From NCBI GenBank assembly GCA_964501925.1, contig CAZCTM010000008.1, forward strand, positions 3,621 through 67,620: 64,000 bases of DNA, read 5' to 3'. The translations under genes and the position numbers were made by a program. Origin of the DNA: CAYLYU01 sp964501925 (lineage in GTDB: Bacteria > Pseudomonadota > Zetaproteobacteria > Mariprofundales > Mariprofundaceae). Of this stretch, positions 56,738-64,000 are shown piece by piece. The notes beneath the pieces are model-generated. The model did no database searches and was not told where the DNA came from. It saw only the letters and a list, made by a program, of their open reading frames with translations. Position 1 is the stretch's first letter. Each line of letters starts with the position of its first letter.

Positions 56738-57451
56738 TCAAATAAGGGAAGACCTGGCTTTTTCCTCCAGCCTGCGACGCAGGTATTTGCGTGCCCATGC
56801 CCTGCTCAGATGGCGGCGTTCCTCCAGCGAGGCCTTCTCCAGCTCGTGAAGTGCATCGATAAGAACAGACAATTGCCTTGGAAGGCGGAGAAGAAGAAGA
56901 TCAATGATCGCATCATCGATCTGCCACTGGTTGGATGTGGCAACGGAACGCAGCACGGCATGCAGGTCTTCATCCGATTGCGGCGCAGCCATCTCAACCC
57001 GTTCCAGTGCCTTAAGCCTGCTGCTCAGCTCCGGAGGTGACAAATCCTCATCGGCGCAACGCCAGGCAACGAGTAAAGGCCGCTGCATGGACCGCGCCCG
57101 CTCAAGCAGGTGAAACAGGGCCATCCCGGAGGTATAGGGAATGGGGCCTGCAGGGACATCAACCAGCCATAGTGCGGATGAATCCAGATCCTCCATCCAC
57201 TTCTGAACCAGGTTGATGGACGAGGTTGTCTTTCGAGCTATCTGGATCAAACCAAGAAAGGGGTGCTCCTGTCGCAGGGCATGCAGCAAATGTGTCTTGC
57301 CAGCAGCCTCCGAAGAACTCAACCAGATATTCCCGCCATGAACCATCCACAGGGCGATACGATTGTGTACCGCTTCAACGTTGCCATGCCGGATCCACTC
57401 CCCATAGGAATATCTCGAGGGAATCTGGAAATCAAGAAGCCGCTGACGCAC
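56738..57451 (-). CDS. hda: Hda-like DnaA regulatory inactivator
   Basis: 237 residues of DnaA-type AAA+ domain without a DNA-binding domain. Hda-like features: QIPSRYSYGEWI start, SEAAGKTHLLHA, SRLKALERVEMAAPQSDEDLHAVLRSVA and the helical C terminus LLRLPRQLSVLIDALHELEKASL. The Walker A begins with S rather than G and the Walker B reads LWLVDVPAG, so nucleotide turnover may be reduced. Hda promotes hydrolysis of DnaA-ATP with the sliding clamp. I start at GTG 57451, 7 nt after AAAGGG. An upstream in-frame TTG lacks a ribosome site. Confidence 0.8.
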   Translation of the reverse strand: MRQRLLDFQIPSRYSYGEWIRHGNVEAVHNRIALWMVHGGNIWLSSSEAAGKTHLLHALRQEHPFLGLIQIARKTTSSINLVQKWMEDLDSSALWLVDVPAGPIPYTSGMALFHLLERARSMQRPLLVAWRCADEDLSPPELSSRLKALERVEMAAPQSDEDLHAVLRSVATSNQWQIDDAIIDLLLLRLPRQLSVLIDALHELEKASLEERRHLSRAWARKYLRRRLEEKARSSLI

Positions 57452-57520
57452 AGGAATACCCTTTCTCCCGCTTGTCAGAGATCCGGATACGGTATCGGGC
57501 AAAGAGAGTCTGCCAGCAAG

Positions 57521-58075
57521 TTATGCTCGCTCGGCCCGCATGGCCTTCAGTGTCCAGGTAATCATGTAGTGAAGGCCTGAAATGCACGTCAGGGCAAACG
57601 TCAGCAGGGCAGAGGCGTTCACCAGAAGGGGAGGTACGGGTGTCGCCATGTCCAGAAGAACCACTGCCAGATAAATGATCTGCATGGCCGTGGTCGCCTT
57701 GGAAAAAATGCTTGGCTGCATTTTCAGCTTGTGGGTAACCAGTTCATAGGCAATGGCTCCCACAACAATGATGACGTCACGAAAGATCACTGCCAGGAAC
57801 AAATACAGAGGTATCTGGCCGATGCTGAACAGCACCACCATGCAGCTGACCAGCAGGAGCTTGTCGGCGATGGGGTCGAGCAGGGCACCGATATCCGTCT
57901 GCTGGTGAAAACGTTTGGCCCACAAGCCATCCAGCATGTCTGTAAAGCCTGCGACAACGAATATGGCCAGGGCAAGCAAGGCCTTTTCCTCCAAAATCAT
58001 GTAGAGCAGAAACGGTGTCAGCAGGATCCGGCTAAGTGTCAGAAGATTCGGAAAATTAATGATATCCCGATTCAA
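57521..58075 (-). CDS. CDP-alcohol phosphatidyltransferase family protein
   Basis: 184 residues with about five transmembrane helices. The family motif DG-x2-A-x10-G-x3-D-x3-D is present from about residue 49 (DGLWAKRFHQ...GALLDPIAD), but the usual AR is AK. PgsA-like phosphatidylglycerol-phosphate synthase is the nearest pattern. The TTG start overlaps the upstream stop (TTGA). This neighbourhood (hda beside a CDP-alcohol transferase) is seen in other proteobacteria. The head group used is unknown. Confidence 0.8.
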   Translation of the reverse strand: MNRDIINFPNLLTLSRILLTPFLLYMILEEKALLALAIFVVAGFTDMLDGLWAKRFHQQTDIGALLDPIADKLLLVSCMVVLFSIGQIPLYLFLAVIFRDVIIVVGAIAYELVTHKLKMQPSIFSKATTAMQIIYLAVVLLDMATPVPPLLVNASALLTFALTCISGLHYMITWTLKAMRAERA

Positions 58076-59019
58076 TGGGCTACCCAGCCCTCGGCAGTCA
58101 GCTTCAAAACCATGCCCCGCCGCTGAAACCAGTCAGCCAGCCAGGAATCATCGTATCCCTCCAGGATCAGCGTGTAGACCTGGCGCCGAGCACTGAAAGT
58201 CTTGGGAATCACTGCCCTTACCCTTCGGTCGGACTTCAATCCGGATTCGATGACAACCTGTTCACCCAAAGACATGGGGCGGTCAAAAATCAGGATCTCC
58301 TCAACATAAATCGCATCCTGCCCGTCTCCTTCCACCTGCTGACCGGAAACGCTTACCGCATAGGCATCCCGCGCCCTTAGCAGAACTTCCTCCAGCCATC
58401 CCCTCAGGGCCTCCACCGGATCAGCCGGAGGCAGCAGGCGGGTCTCCGTATATTCTGCCAGTTTGGAGTTGCCACGCACGGTCAGCGTTGCCTGGTCTCC
58501 TTCCAGATTCAACCACTGCCATGCGAGAACCAGGGCGGGTGCCTTTTCCTCCAGAGTGATGCCCCAGTGTTCGGCCAGATCGCCGGCTTCCTTGTAGAGA
58601 AGCTGTTCGGACTGCCCCATTGGAGATCCAGAGCTGTTCTTCATCATCAACTTCAGATTGAAACGGGGAGGTATGCGAATATGCGGCAAACCGGCCTGTT
58701 GCAGAAGGTGGAAAACGGCAGATGCGTTGAATACGACCAGGGTTTCATCGCGAGCCGGGATAATTCGACTCACCAGCTTGGAGGTAACGGGAAGAGCATC
58801 CGCCTGTCGACGAACCTTCCTCGGAATCAGGCGGTCCCACAGGAGGGGGGCCGCTGCTTGCGCCATATCCTCAATGGGAGGACGACTAAGCAACTGGTTT
58901 GACTGAGGAATGCTGACCTGGAGGCGAGGATCAGATGAGGCCATGGCAAGAGAAGGCATTACTCCCGTGGTCACCCCCAGGAGGAGGAAAAAGAAGGGCG
59001 ATACCCGTCTGATTCTCAT
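58072..59019 (-). CDS. Exported DUF2066-like protein
   Basis: 315 residues. A signal peptide (about 1-27, cleavage near AMAS) precedes a mixed alpha/beta periplasmic region. VVFNASAVFHLLQQAGLPHIRIPPR and LAEHWGITLEEKAPALVLAW resemble DUF2066 proteins, which lie near hda and purM in gammaproteobacteria. The similarity is weak and context-driven. ATG follows the sspB TAA directly, so translation is probably coupled. Function unknown. Confidence 0.5.
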   Translation of the reverse strand: MRIRRVSPFFFLLLGVTTGVMPSLAMASSDPRLQVSIPQSNQLLSRPPIEDMAQAAAPLLWDRLIPRKVRRQADALPVTSKLVSRIIPARDETLVVFNASAVFHLLQQAGLPHIRIPPRFNLKLMMKNSSGSPMGQSEQLLYKEAGDLAEHWGITLEEKAPALVLAWQWLNLEGDQATLTVRGNSKLAEYTETRLLPPADPVEALRGWLEEVLLRARDAYAVSVSGQQVEGDGQDAIYVEEILIFDRPMSLGEQVVIESGLKSDRRVRAVIPKTFSARRQVYTLILEGYDDSWLADWFQRRGMVLKLTAEGWVAH

Positions 59020-59499
59020 TTATTTCACAACACGAAGGTGTTTCTTTTTTCTCGGTTGTGCGCCTTTCTCATGGCTCACCTCCCCAAGATCCTTCTCGGG
59101 AGAACTCCTGGACATCCGAGCTGCCTGGCTATCCTGCTGCATGTTCCGAACCGCGCGGAGCACCTCACGGACGGATTCAGGGATGTCCTCTTCCCACAAA
59201 ATGCCATCATCCACATCCTGATTTGACAGATAAGCTGCCCATATGCATTCCATGGGTATACGGCAGGCAAACGGCTGGCCCGAAAACGAGAAATTTGATT
59301 CCAGGCAGTCATCACGAATGTAAATCGGCTGGGGCATGCGTACGTTCAGTACCAGTTTCAAGGCCGGATCCCCTCGCAAATGCTCGGGAACGATGACATC
59401 GTCTCGGCTGGCATCCACCACGATTAATATGCGCTTGTGCCGCTCAAAGTATTCCCTGAGCTTTCTTGCCTTGGCTGCATTTGCAAATCGGCGTTTCAT
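59020..59499 (-). CDS. sspB: ClpXP adaptor SspB
   Basis: 159 residues. The SspB core (about 15-112) begins YFERHKRILIVVDAS, and LNVRMPQPIYIRDDCLESNFSFSGQPF plus IPMECIWAAY match the substrate-binding groove. A charged linker ends in LRVVK, the same last five residues as the ClpX-binding XB tail of E. coli SspB. It delivers ssrA-tagged peptides to ClpXP. Start at ATG 59499 after GGAGA; a TTG 12 nt upstream is rejected. It follows rnpB by 59 nt. Confidence 0.93.
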   Translation of the reverse strand: MKRRFANAAKARKLREYFERHKRILIVVDASRDDVIVPEHLRGDPALKLVLNVRMPQPIYIRDDCLESNFSFSGQPFACRIPMECIWAAYLSNQDVDDGILWEEDIPESVREVLRAVRNMQQDSQAARMSRSSPEKDLGEVSHEKGAQPRKKKHLRVVK

Positions 59500-59558
59500 A
59501 TTTTCTCCCAATCAGCATCCCCTGTACGGCTTGATTCACAACTGGCACAGAAATATGA

Positions 59559-59914
59559 GGAGTGGTCCTGTAAGCCGGGTTCTGTCCTCCATAACAGGAG
59601 GGATGGTCATTCATCTGGGCTGCCGGTCGCCCGGCAGCTCGTGCGGCCTACCCGGAAGCTCGCGCGGGCTACGCTTGGCGCTTCCTTATTTGGCCTTGCA
59701 GCAGATGGGGTTTACCATGCCTCCAACCGTTACCGTTCGGAGCGGTGCGCTCTTACCGCACCTTTTCACCCTTACCAGGACAAGCCTGGCGGTATCTTTT
59801 CTGTGGCACTTTCCTGGACTCACGCCCACCGGCGGTTAACCGGCATCCTGCCCTGTGCAGCCCGGACTTTCCTCGACAGGTCATCGGTCCTGTCGCGACC
59901 ATCCGAACCACTCC
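59559..59914 (-). ncRNA. rnpB: RNase P RNA (bacterial type A)
   Basis: About 356 nt. The P1 helix pairs GGAGTGGTTC at the 5' end with GGACCACTCC at the 3' end. Conserved core stretches are visible in order: GAGGAAAGTCCGGGCTGCACAGGGCAGGATGCCGG region, CAGGGTGAAAAGGTGCGGTAAGAGCGCACC, TGGTAAACCCC and the terminal ACAGAACCCGGCTTA. This is the catalytic RNA of tRNA 5' processing. Confidence 0.97.
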
Positions 59915-59997
59915 ACAATTCACATTATATCCTTTTTCAATTCATTCGTGCACCCATCCAGCTTGCAGGCCCCATTATGCCAATTTAGCTTCATCCC

Positions 59998-60450
59998 ATG
60001 TTAGGGGTTTTCTTCCTGCTGCTGCTTTTCTCCCCCCTGGCCGGTGCCGCTGAATTCGCCAGCGCCGCCTCCATGGAAACCCTTGTCCATTCCGAACCGG
60101 ATGAAAAGTCACCCGTCCGTTTTGTGGTTCGCAAAGGATATCCCTTCAGCATTCTGAACAGGAACGGCAACTGGGTTCATGTCAGGGACAGGGATGATGA
60201 AAGCGGATGGGTTTCGGAAAATCACCTTTCGGATGAGCGACATGTTATCGTAAGTGCTCCAGAAACCAGTGCACGGGAAAGAGCCGATGATGAGGCAGAA
60301 ATCCTTTTCAAGGCAAAAAGAGGGGTCATCTTCAAGGTTATCGCCCAAAAGGATCACTGGGTGCATGTGCGTCATTTTGACGGTGATACCGGCTGGATTA
60401 AGGCTGCTGATCTTTGGGGCACGGACCGGGATGCTGACAGCAAGGAATAG
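59998..60450 (+). CDS. Exported protein with two bacterial SH3 domains
   Basis: 150 residues. Signal peptide (about 1-17, ending GAA) followed by two SH3b-like repeats: about 24-78 (ETLVHSEPDEKSPVRF, GNWVHVRDRDDESGWVS) and 83-140 (TSARERADDEAEILFKA, DHWVHVRHFDGDTGWIK). It probably binds peptidoglycan or a periplasmic partner. No ribosome site at the ATG. Transcribed away from rnpB; convergent with the Omp85-like gene. Confidence 0.85.
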   Translation: MLGVFFLLLLFSPLAGAAEFASAASMETLVHSEPDEKSPVRFVVRKGYPFSILNRNGNWVHVRDRDDESGWVSENHLSDERHVIVSAPETSARERADDEAEILFKAKRGVIFKVIAQKDHWVHVRHFDGDTGWIKAADLWGTDRDADSKE

Positions 60451-60496
60451 CCTGTAACCTGTTGATTTTATGGAGAATAACAAAGTTTAGCCAGGT

Positions 60497-61783
60497 TCAG
60501 AACGCCTGCCCTGTGCCCAGATGGGCGCGCCATCGATGGGTTGACCATCCATAGGCAATGTCAAGGCGAAATGTGCCCTTGATCAGCCAGCGGAGAATCC
60601 AGCGCACACCCATTCCGGTTCCAACCACCACATCACTGCCCATCGCGGGCTGGCCATTCTTCCAGATCTGGCCAAAATCAGTAAACCCAACCCATTGGAA
60701 ATTGCCCCCCTCACTGATGGGGATACGCCCCTCCACCGAACTGAACACGTAATAGGAACCCTGCAATTCTCCCGGCAGATAGCCTCGAACCTGATTCTTG
60801 CTCCCGATATCGTACAGGCCATCCAGCAGTACATCACCCGTTGCCGCACCTCCGCTGAGGCGCAAATCAAAGGTGCTGCCCGCCACGATGGGGAAGTGGG
60901 CGCGCAGATCAAATTGCTGCCGGTAAACATTGATGGTGGAACCGAATCCCCGGTGAGCGATGTCAATGAGGTAGGAAAACTGGCTTCCGCTTAGCCAGGT
61001 AATCTGATCGTCAATGAGCCGATAGCTTGCAGACAACTGGATGCCCCTTCTGCGACTGTCCTGAACCGAGTCCAGCATCGGACCGTTGATCAGGGTAAAA
61101 TTATTAAGAGAGCTGCTGAAACCCAATCCCAGATCCCAGCCTTCACCTGGAACAGGTCCAAGGCCATAGAAGAATCTGGTACTCCAGTTGTCCTGCTTGA
61201 GATTGTACTGGCTGGTCAGAACCCCGTTTTCAAAGGCATCAAAAACACTTTTTCCCTTGTTTATCGACAGCTCCCAACTTAACGGGCTGTCGGCAATACG
61301 CCGCCAGAAGTAGCTCGCCTGATAGGACGTCCCGCTAAGATCGGTAAAGTTTTTGCCGGTATCCTCCCGCACAGCAAGCCTGAGCTTATGATGCAACCCC
61401 CAGAGATTGTGTTCCGTGAGGGTCAGGCCGGCGGTTGTCTTCCCGATATCTGACCGGGAAGCCTCGGGCAGCAGCCAGAGGGTCCATCGCTCCTTGAGCA
61501 CAATGTAGACCGCCCCCTTCTCATCCGGTGGAAGAATGTGTGCCTCACTAAAAAGGCCAAGATTGCGCAGTCGTCTTTCGCCCGTGGAAGCAAAACCCGT
61601 CCGCCAGACGTCACCCACGGCAAAGGGCAGCTCCCGCAACACAACATTGGCCCGGGTCCGATCTAAGCCATTGATATCTATGGATTTTATGATGCTTCCT
61701 GCAGGATTGAAAGGAGCTGCCCACAAAGGGGTAACGGACATCAGGAGAAGCACCGCAAGGGTAAATGGTCTGATGATCGTCAA
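60497..61783 (-). CDS. Omp85-family outer-membrane protein with one POTRA domain
   Basis: 428 residues. Signal peptide (about 1-22, WAAP), one POTRA (about 27-100, IIKSIDINGLDRT, YIVLKERW), then a 16-stranded-like barrel with the L6 motif QVRGYLPGELQGSYY at about 333-347. This is the BamA/TamA/TpsB superfamily, but too small for BamA (five POTRAs) or TamA (three). The TTG start is close to AGGAG; there is no usable ATG nearby. The client or cargo is unknown; a lone POTRA suggests a secretion or assembly role. Confidence 0.75.
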   Translation of the reverse strand: MTIIRPFTLAVLLLMSVTPLWAAPFNPAGSIIKSIDINGLDRTRANVVLRELPFAVGDVWRTGFASTGERRLRNLGLFSEAHILPPDEKGAVYIVLKERWTLWLLPEASRSDIGKTTAGLTLTEHNLWGLHHKLRLAVREDTGKNFTDLSGTSYQASYFWRRIADSPLSWELSINKGKSVFDAFENGVLTSQYNLKQDNWSTRFFYGLGPVPGEGWDLGLGFSSSLNNFTLINGPMLDSVQDSRRRGIQLSASYRLIDDQITWLSGSQFSYLIDIAHRGFGSTINVYRQQFDLRAHFPIVAGSTFDLRLSGGAATGDVLLDGLYDIGSKNQVRGYLPGELQGSYYVFSSVEGRIPISEGGNFQWVGFTDFGQIWKNGQPAMGSDVVVGTGMGVRWILRWLIKGTFRLDIAYGWSTHRWRAHLGTGQAF

Positions 61784-61962
61784 TCTCCTATTGCGAATAA
61801 GGGCTTCATACGATGTTGCATCACACGATCCAAAACCCGAATCCCGTTCAGGCCATTCAGGGGATGTCCCGATATTCTCCCATGTTCTTCCTAACTCAAT
61901 GGAAGGTGTTGCCCGTCGCCAGCGTAGTCGAGGGAATGCAAGGGTGATCCTCCCTGCTTCTA

Positions 61963-62805
61963 TCAGCGCAGCCTTGCAAGCACGCCGTCCAGCTCCTCGG
62001 GCCTGGAAAAATAAATTCGCAGCTCCCCTGATCCCCCCACCTTGCAGCGAAGCTCGACACGTAAACCAAGGGTTCGGCTCAATGATTCCTGCAGGGAAAT
62101 AATATCGGCATCAACCTTATTGACCTGCCGTGTCCGGCCGCCTTCCTTCTTGACCGCACGTTCCATCTGCCGGGCACTCCAGCCCTTGGACACGCACTCC
62201 CTTGCCAGTTGCTCGGACCTCTGAGGGGGCAGACCGATCAGGGGCCGGGCATGACCCATCTCAAGCCGGCGCTCCTCGATCAACTTCTGCACCGACTCGG
62301 GCAACTGCAAGAGCCGGATGAGATTGCTTACCTGTGCTCGTGAGACGCCAATTCGTTCGGCAACCTGTTGCTGCGTAAGTGAAAATTCCTGAACAAGCCT
62401 CTGATAGGCCCTCGCAGATTCAATGGCAGAAAGATCATCACGCTGTTCGTTCTCAATGATCGCCAGCTCCAGTGCCTGCTGATCATTCACCTCTCGAACA
62501 ATGGCGGGAAGCTCCAGCAAGCCGGCGGACTGGGCTGCCCGCCAGCGCCGTTCACCGGCTATCAATTCGTATTCATTTCCTACCGGACGCAACAGGACAG
62601 GGACAAGAACACCATCCCGGCGAACGGAATCGGTGAGTGTCCGCAACTCTTCCTCACTGAAGCGGGTTCGCGGTTGAAACCGGTTGGGGCGAATCAGTGA
62701 AACCGGAACCGGACGCGCCTGTGCCAGCAGGTCGGCATTCGGCTTGTTTCCCAGCAAGGCTCCCAGACCCCGGCCCAGGGCCCGTCTTTTTCCTTCTTGT
62801 GTCAT
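61963..62805 (-). CDS. parB: Chromosome partitioning protein ParB
   Basis: 280 residues. N-terminal CTPase domain with GERRWRAAQ, helix-turn-helix for parS (LTQQQVAERIGVSRAQVSNLIRLLQLP) and a C-terminal dimerisation domain. It spreads from parS and with ParA segregates the origin. Start at ATG 62805 overlapping the parA stop (ATGA). Confidence 0.97.
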   Translation of the reverse strand: MTQEGKRRALGRGLGALLGNKPNADLLAQARPVPVSLIRPNRFQPRTRFSEEELRTLTDSVRRDGVLVPVLLRPVGNEYELIAGERRWRAAQSAGLLELPAIVREVNDQQALELAIIENEQRDDLSAIESARAYQRLVQEFSLTQQQVAERIGVSRAQVSNLIRLLQLPESVQKLIEERRLEMGHARPLIGLPPQRSEQLARECVSKGWSARQMERAVKKEGGRTRQVNKVDADIISLQESLSRTLGLRVELRCKVGGSGELRIYFSRPEELDGVLARLR

Positions 62806-63602
62806 GTCAAACTCCTCTGCCTGCTTTCCCTTGCCAGCATTTCCCTTGCCACGGCCAGATATGCCTGCGCCCCCTTGGATCGAACATCGTGACAAAGTAC
62901 GGGGACACCAAAGCTGGGGGCCTCTGACAGGCGAACGTTTCTTGGAATGATTTCGTTAAACACCTGACTGCCAAAATAATCCCGGACCTCCTGTTCAACC
63001 TGCACGGCAAGATTGTTTCGCCGGTCCACCATGGTGAGCAAAATACCACCCATACCAAGGTCGGGGTTCATACTCAGTCTGATTCTGCGGATCGTATCAA
63101 TGAGCTGGGTCAAACCCTCCAAGGCGTAGAATTCGGCCTGCATGGGAATCAATACCCGGTCTGCCGCAATCAGGGCATTTAATGTCAGCAGATTCAGGGC
63201 GGGAGGGCAGTCAATAAACATACGATCGAAAGAACGCCCTTCGTATGCGCGCAATGCATTGAGCAACATATATTCACGACGATCGACGGAAACCAGCTCA
63301 ACTTCAGCACCGGCCAGATCCATGCTGGCCGGCAGCACAAAGAGATTGTCACAACGGGTGGAATGGATCGCATCCTCCAGGTTGGCTTCGCCCATAAGTA
63401 CATCGTAGATGTTGGCGTTTACATATTCCTTGTCGATCCCCAGACCGGTGGAACTGTTGCCTTGGGGATCCATATCAATAACAAGCACCCGCTGATCGAT
63501 GGCCGCCAACGATGCCGCCAGATTGATGCACGTCGTGGTCTTGCCTACACCACCCTTCTGATTGGCCACGGCAATAACCGGCCCTGTACGTTCATGTTTC
63601 AC
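62802..63602 (-). CDS. parA: Chromosome partitioning ATPase ParA (Soj)
   Basis: 266 residues. Deviant Walker A NQKGGVGKTTTCINLA (about 16-31), VLVIDMDPQGN switch, and FIDCPPALNLLTLNAL. GTG start at 63602: this codon lies in the centre of the parS palindrome. It overlaps the rsmG 3' end by 11 nt. Non-specific DNA binding and ATP-dependent dimerisation drive origin segregation. Confidence 0.96.
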   Translation of the reverse strand: MKHERTGPVIAVANQKGGVGKTTTCINLAASLAAIDQRVLVIDMDPQGNSSTGLGIDKEYVNANIYDVLMGEANLEDAIHSTRCDNLFVLPASMDLAGAEVELVSVDRREYMLLNALRAYEGRSFDRMFIDCPPALNLLTLNALIAADRVLIPMQAEFYALEGLTQLIDTIRRIRLSMNPDLGMGGILLTMVDRRNNLAVQVEQEVRDYFGSQVFNEIIPRNVRLSEAPSFGVPVLCHDVRSKGAQAYLAVAREMLARESRQRSLT

Positions 63603-64000
63603 GTGAAACCTTCTTCCCGTAACGATATATATGAATGACCTGATCCTCTTTTCCTGCCGCAATACGGATGCTGCGCTGGAAATGCCAGTTTTCCATGTGC
63701 ACAACCCCACCTGATCTGGGGACCGTCAACACCGCCAGGGTGCCCGCAAGGGCATGGGAAGCACACATCTTCAGCAGGTGCTGGACCTTGTCCACGGCAC
63801 GGGCCACGCAGACATCTGCATGCAGGCAGGGCAATTGCTCCAGATCCTTTGCATGGATTTCAGCATCAAACTCCAAGACACGTTTGAGATGTCTTAGAAA
63901 CTCCGCCCGTTTCTGACGCCTTTCCACAAGTATTCCATGCAAACTTGGCCGTGCAAGAAGAATCGGCACGCCCGGAATACCCATTCCGCTTCCCACATCC
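63592..64000 (-). CDS. rsmG: 16S rRNA (guanine527-N7)-methyltransferase, 5'-truncated by the window
   Basis: The C-terminal about 136 residues are present; the N terminus lies beyond 64000. The SAM-binding DVGSGMGIPGVPILLARP at the window edge and FDAEIHAKDLEQL follow RsmG (GidB). It methylates G527 of 16S rRNA. Its stop overlaps the parA start and parS. rsmG-parA-parB is the classic origin-proximal order. Confidence 0.92.
   Translation of the reverse strand, partial: DVGSGMGIPGVPILLARPSLHGILVERRQKRAEFLRHLKRVLEFDAEIHAKDLEQLPCLHADVCVARAVDKVQHLLKMCASHALAGTLAVLTVPRSGGVVHMENWHFQRSIRIAAGKEDQVIHIYRYGKKVSRET
63595..63610. promoter_or_regulatory. parS centromere site
   Basis: TGTTTCACGTGAAACC matches the parS consensus (TGTTTCACGTGAAACA) at 15 of 16 bases and has a perfect 14-bp inverted repeat core. 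It covers the parA GTG start and the 3' end of rsmG, so ParB binding here could repress its own operon. Confidence 0.93.

Overview
The window is about 57% GC, gene-dense bacterial chromosome with no insertion sequences, phage genes or CRISPR array. The gene set is Gram-negative: Omp85-type porin, Mla phospholipid transport, AsmA-like protein, PpiD, SspB with an intact ClpX-binding tail, A-type RNase P RNA. A Cyc2-like outer-membrane monohaem cytochrome-porin, plant/alphaproteobacterial-type GshA, split GcvPA/GcvPB, a CIRCE-controlled groESL and an E1-alpha/E1-beta pyruvate dehydrogenase suggest an autotroph-like proteobacterium. An iron-oxidising Zetaproteobacteria-like or Acidithiobacillia-like lineage is possible. 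This placement is inference from gene content; no 16S is present.

Layout. 1-3,000: a tiny zinc-ribbon ORF, hsp20, ppiD, tRNA-Ala(GGC). 3,059-6,859: trpE-G-D-C with ATGA overlaps. 6,921-8,679 (minus): the Cyc2-like cytochrome-porin and a ComEA-like helix-hairpin-helix protein. 8,898-15,593: gshA, folD, gcvT, gcvH, gcvPA, gcvPB (glutathione and one-carbon/glycine metabolism). 22,757 down to 15,604 (minus): mlaF-E-D-(27-aa ORF)-C, a YhdP/AsmA-like giant, dnaQ and a low-molecular-weight phosphatase in one tight run. 22,874-26,563: glnE-ilvE. 32,775 down to 26,625 (minus): aminotransferase, secA, argJ, mutT, Dabb lipoprotein. 32,858-38,133: Rof-like and hemJ, an LsrG-like monooxygenase, a divergent gpsA-like/glpK-like pair, DUF1015 and a small membrane protein. 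38,174-46,286: ppdK, tas, ilvC, tRNA(CAT), pckA, lipA (gluconeogenic enzymes, branched-chain amino acids, lipoate). 46,348-49,152: DUF72, a 30-aa membrane peptide, YciH/SUI1, a cardiolipin-synthase-like protein. 54,472 down to 49,228: pdhA-pdhB-aceF-lpdA, with a perfect 272-bp repeat encoding the lipoyl domain in both aceF and lpdA. 54,585-56,706: CIRCE-groES-groEL. 59,914 down to 56,738: rnpB, sspB, a DUF2066-like protein, a CDP-alcohol phosphatidyltransferase and hda. 59,998-64,000: an SH3 protein, an Omp85-like protein, parB, parA, a parS site at the parA start, and the 3' part of rsmG. The end of the window is therefore probably close to the replication origin.

Regulation and translation. 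Translational coupling (ATGA, TGATG, TTGA, GTGA) is common and there are several GTG/TTG starts. At least four genes (glnE, the Rof-like gene, tas, DUF72) lack a Shine-Dalgarno sequence and have a -10-like hexamer ending 7 nt before the ATG, which suggests leaderless transcripts. Items most worth following up: the Cyc2-like porin, the identical lipoyl-domain repeat, the Mla/AsmA-like operon with its embedded micro-ORF, the 30-aa membrane peptide, and parS inside the parA start.
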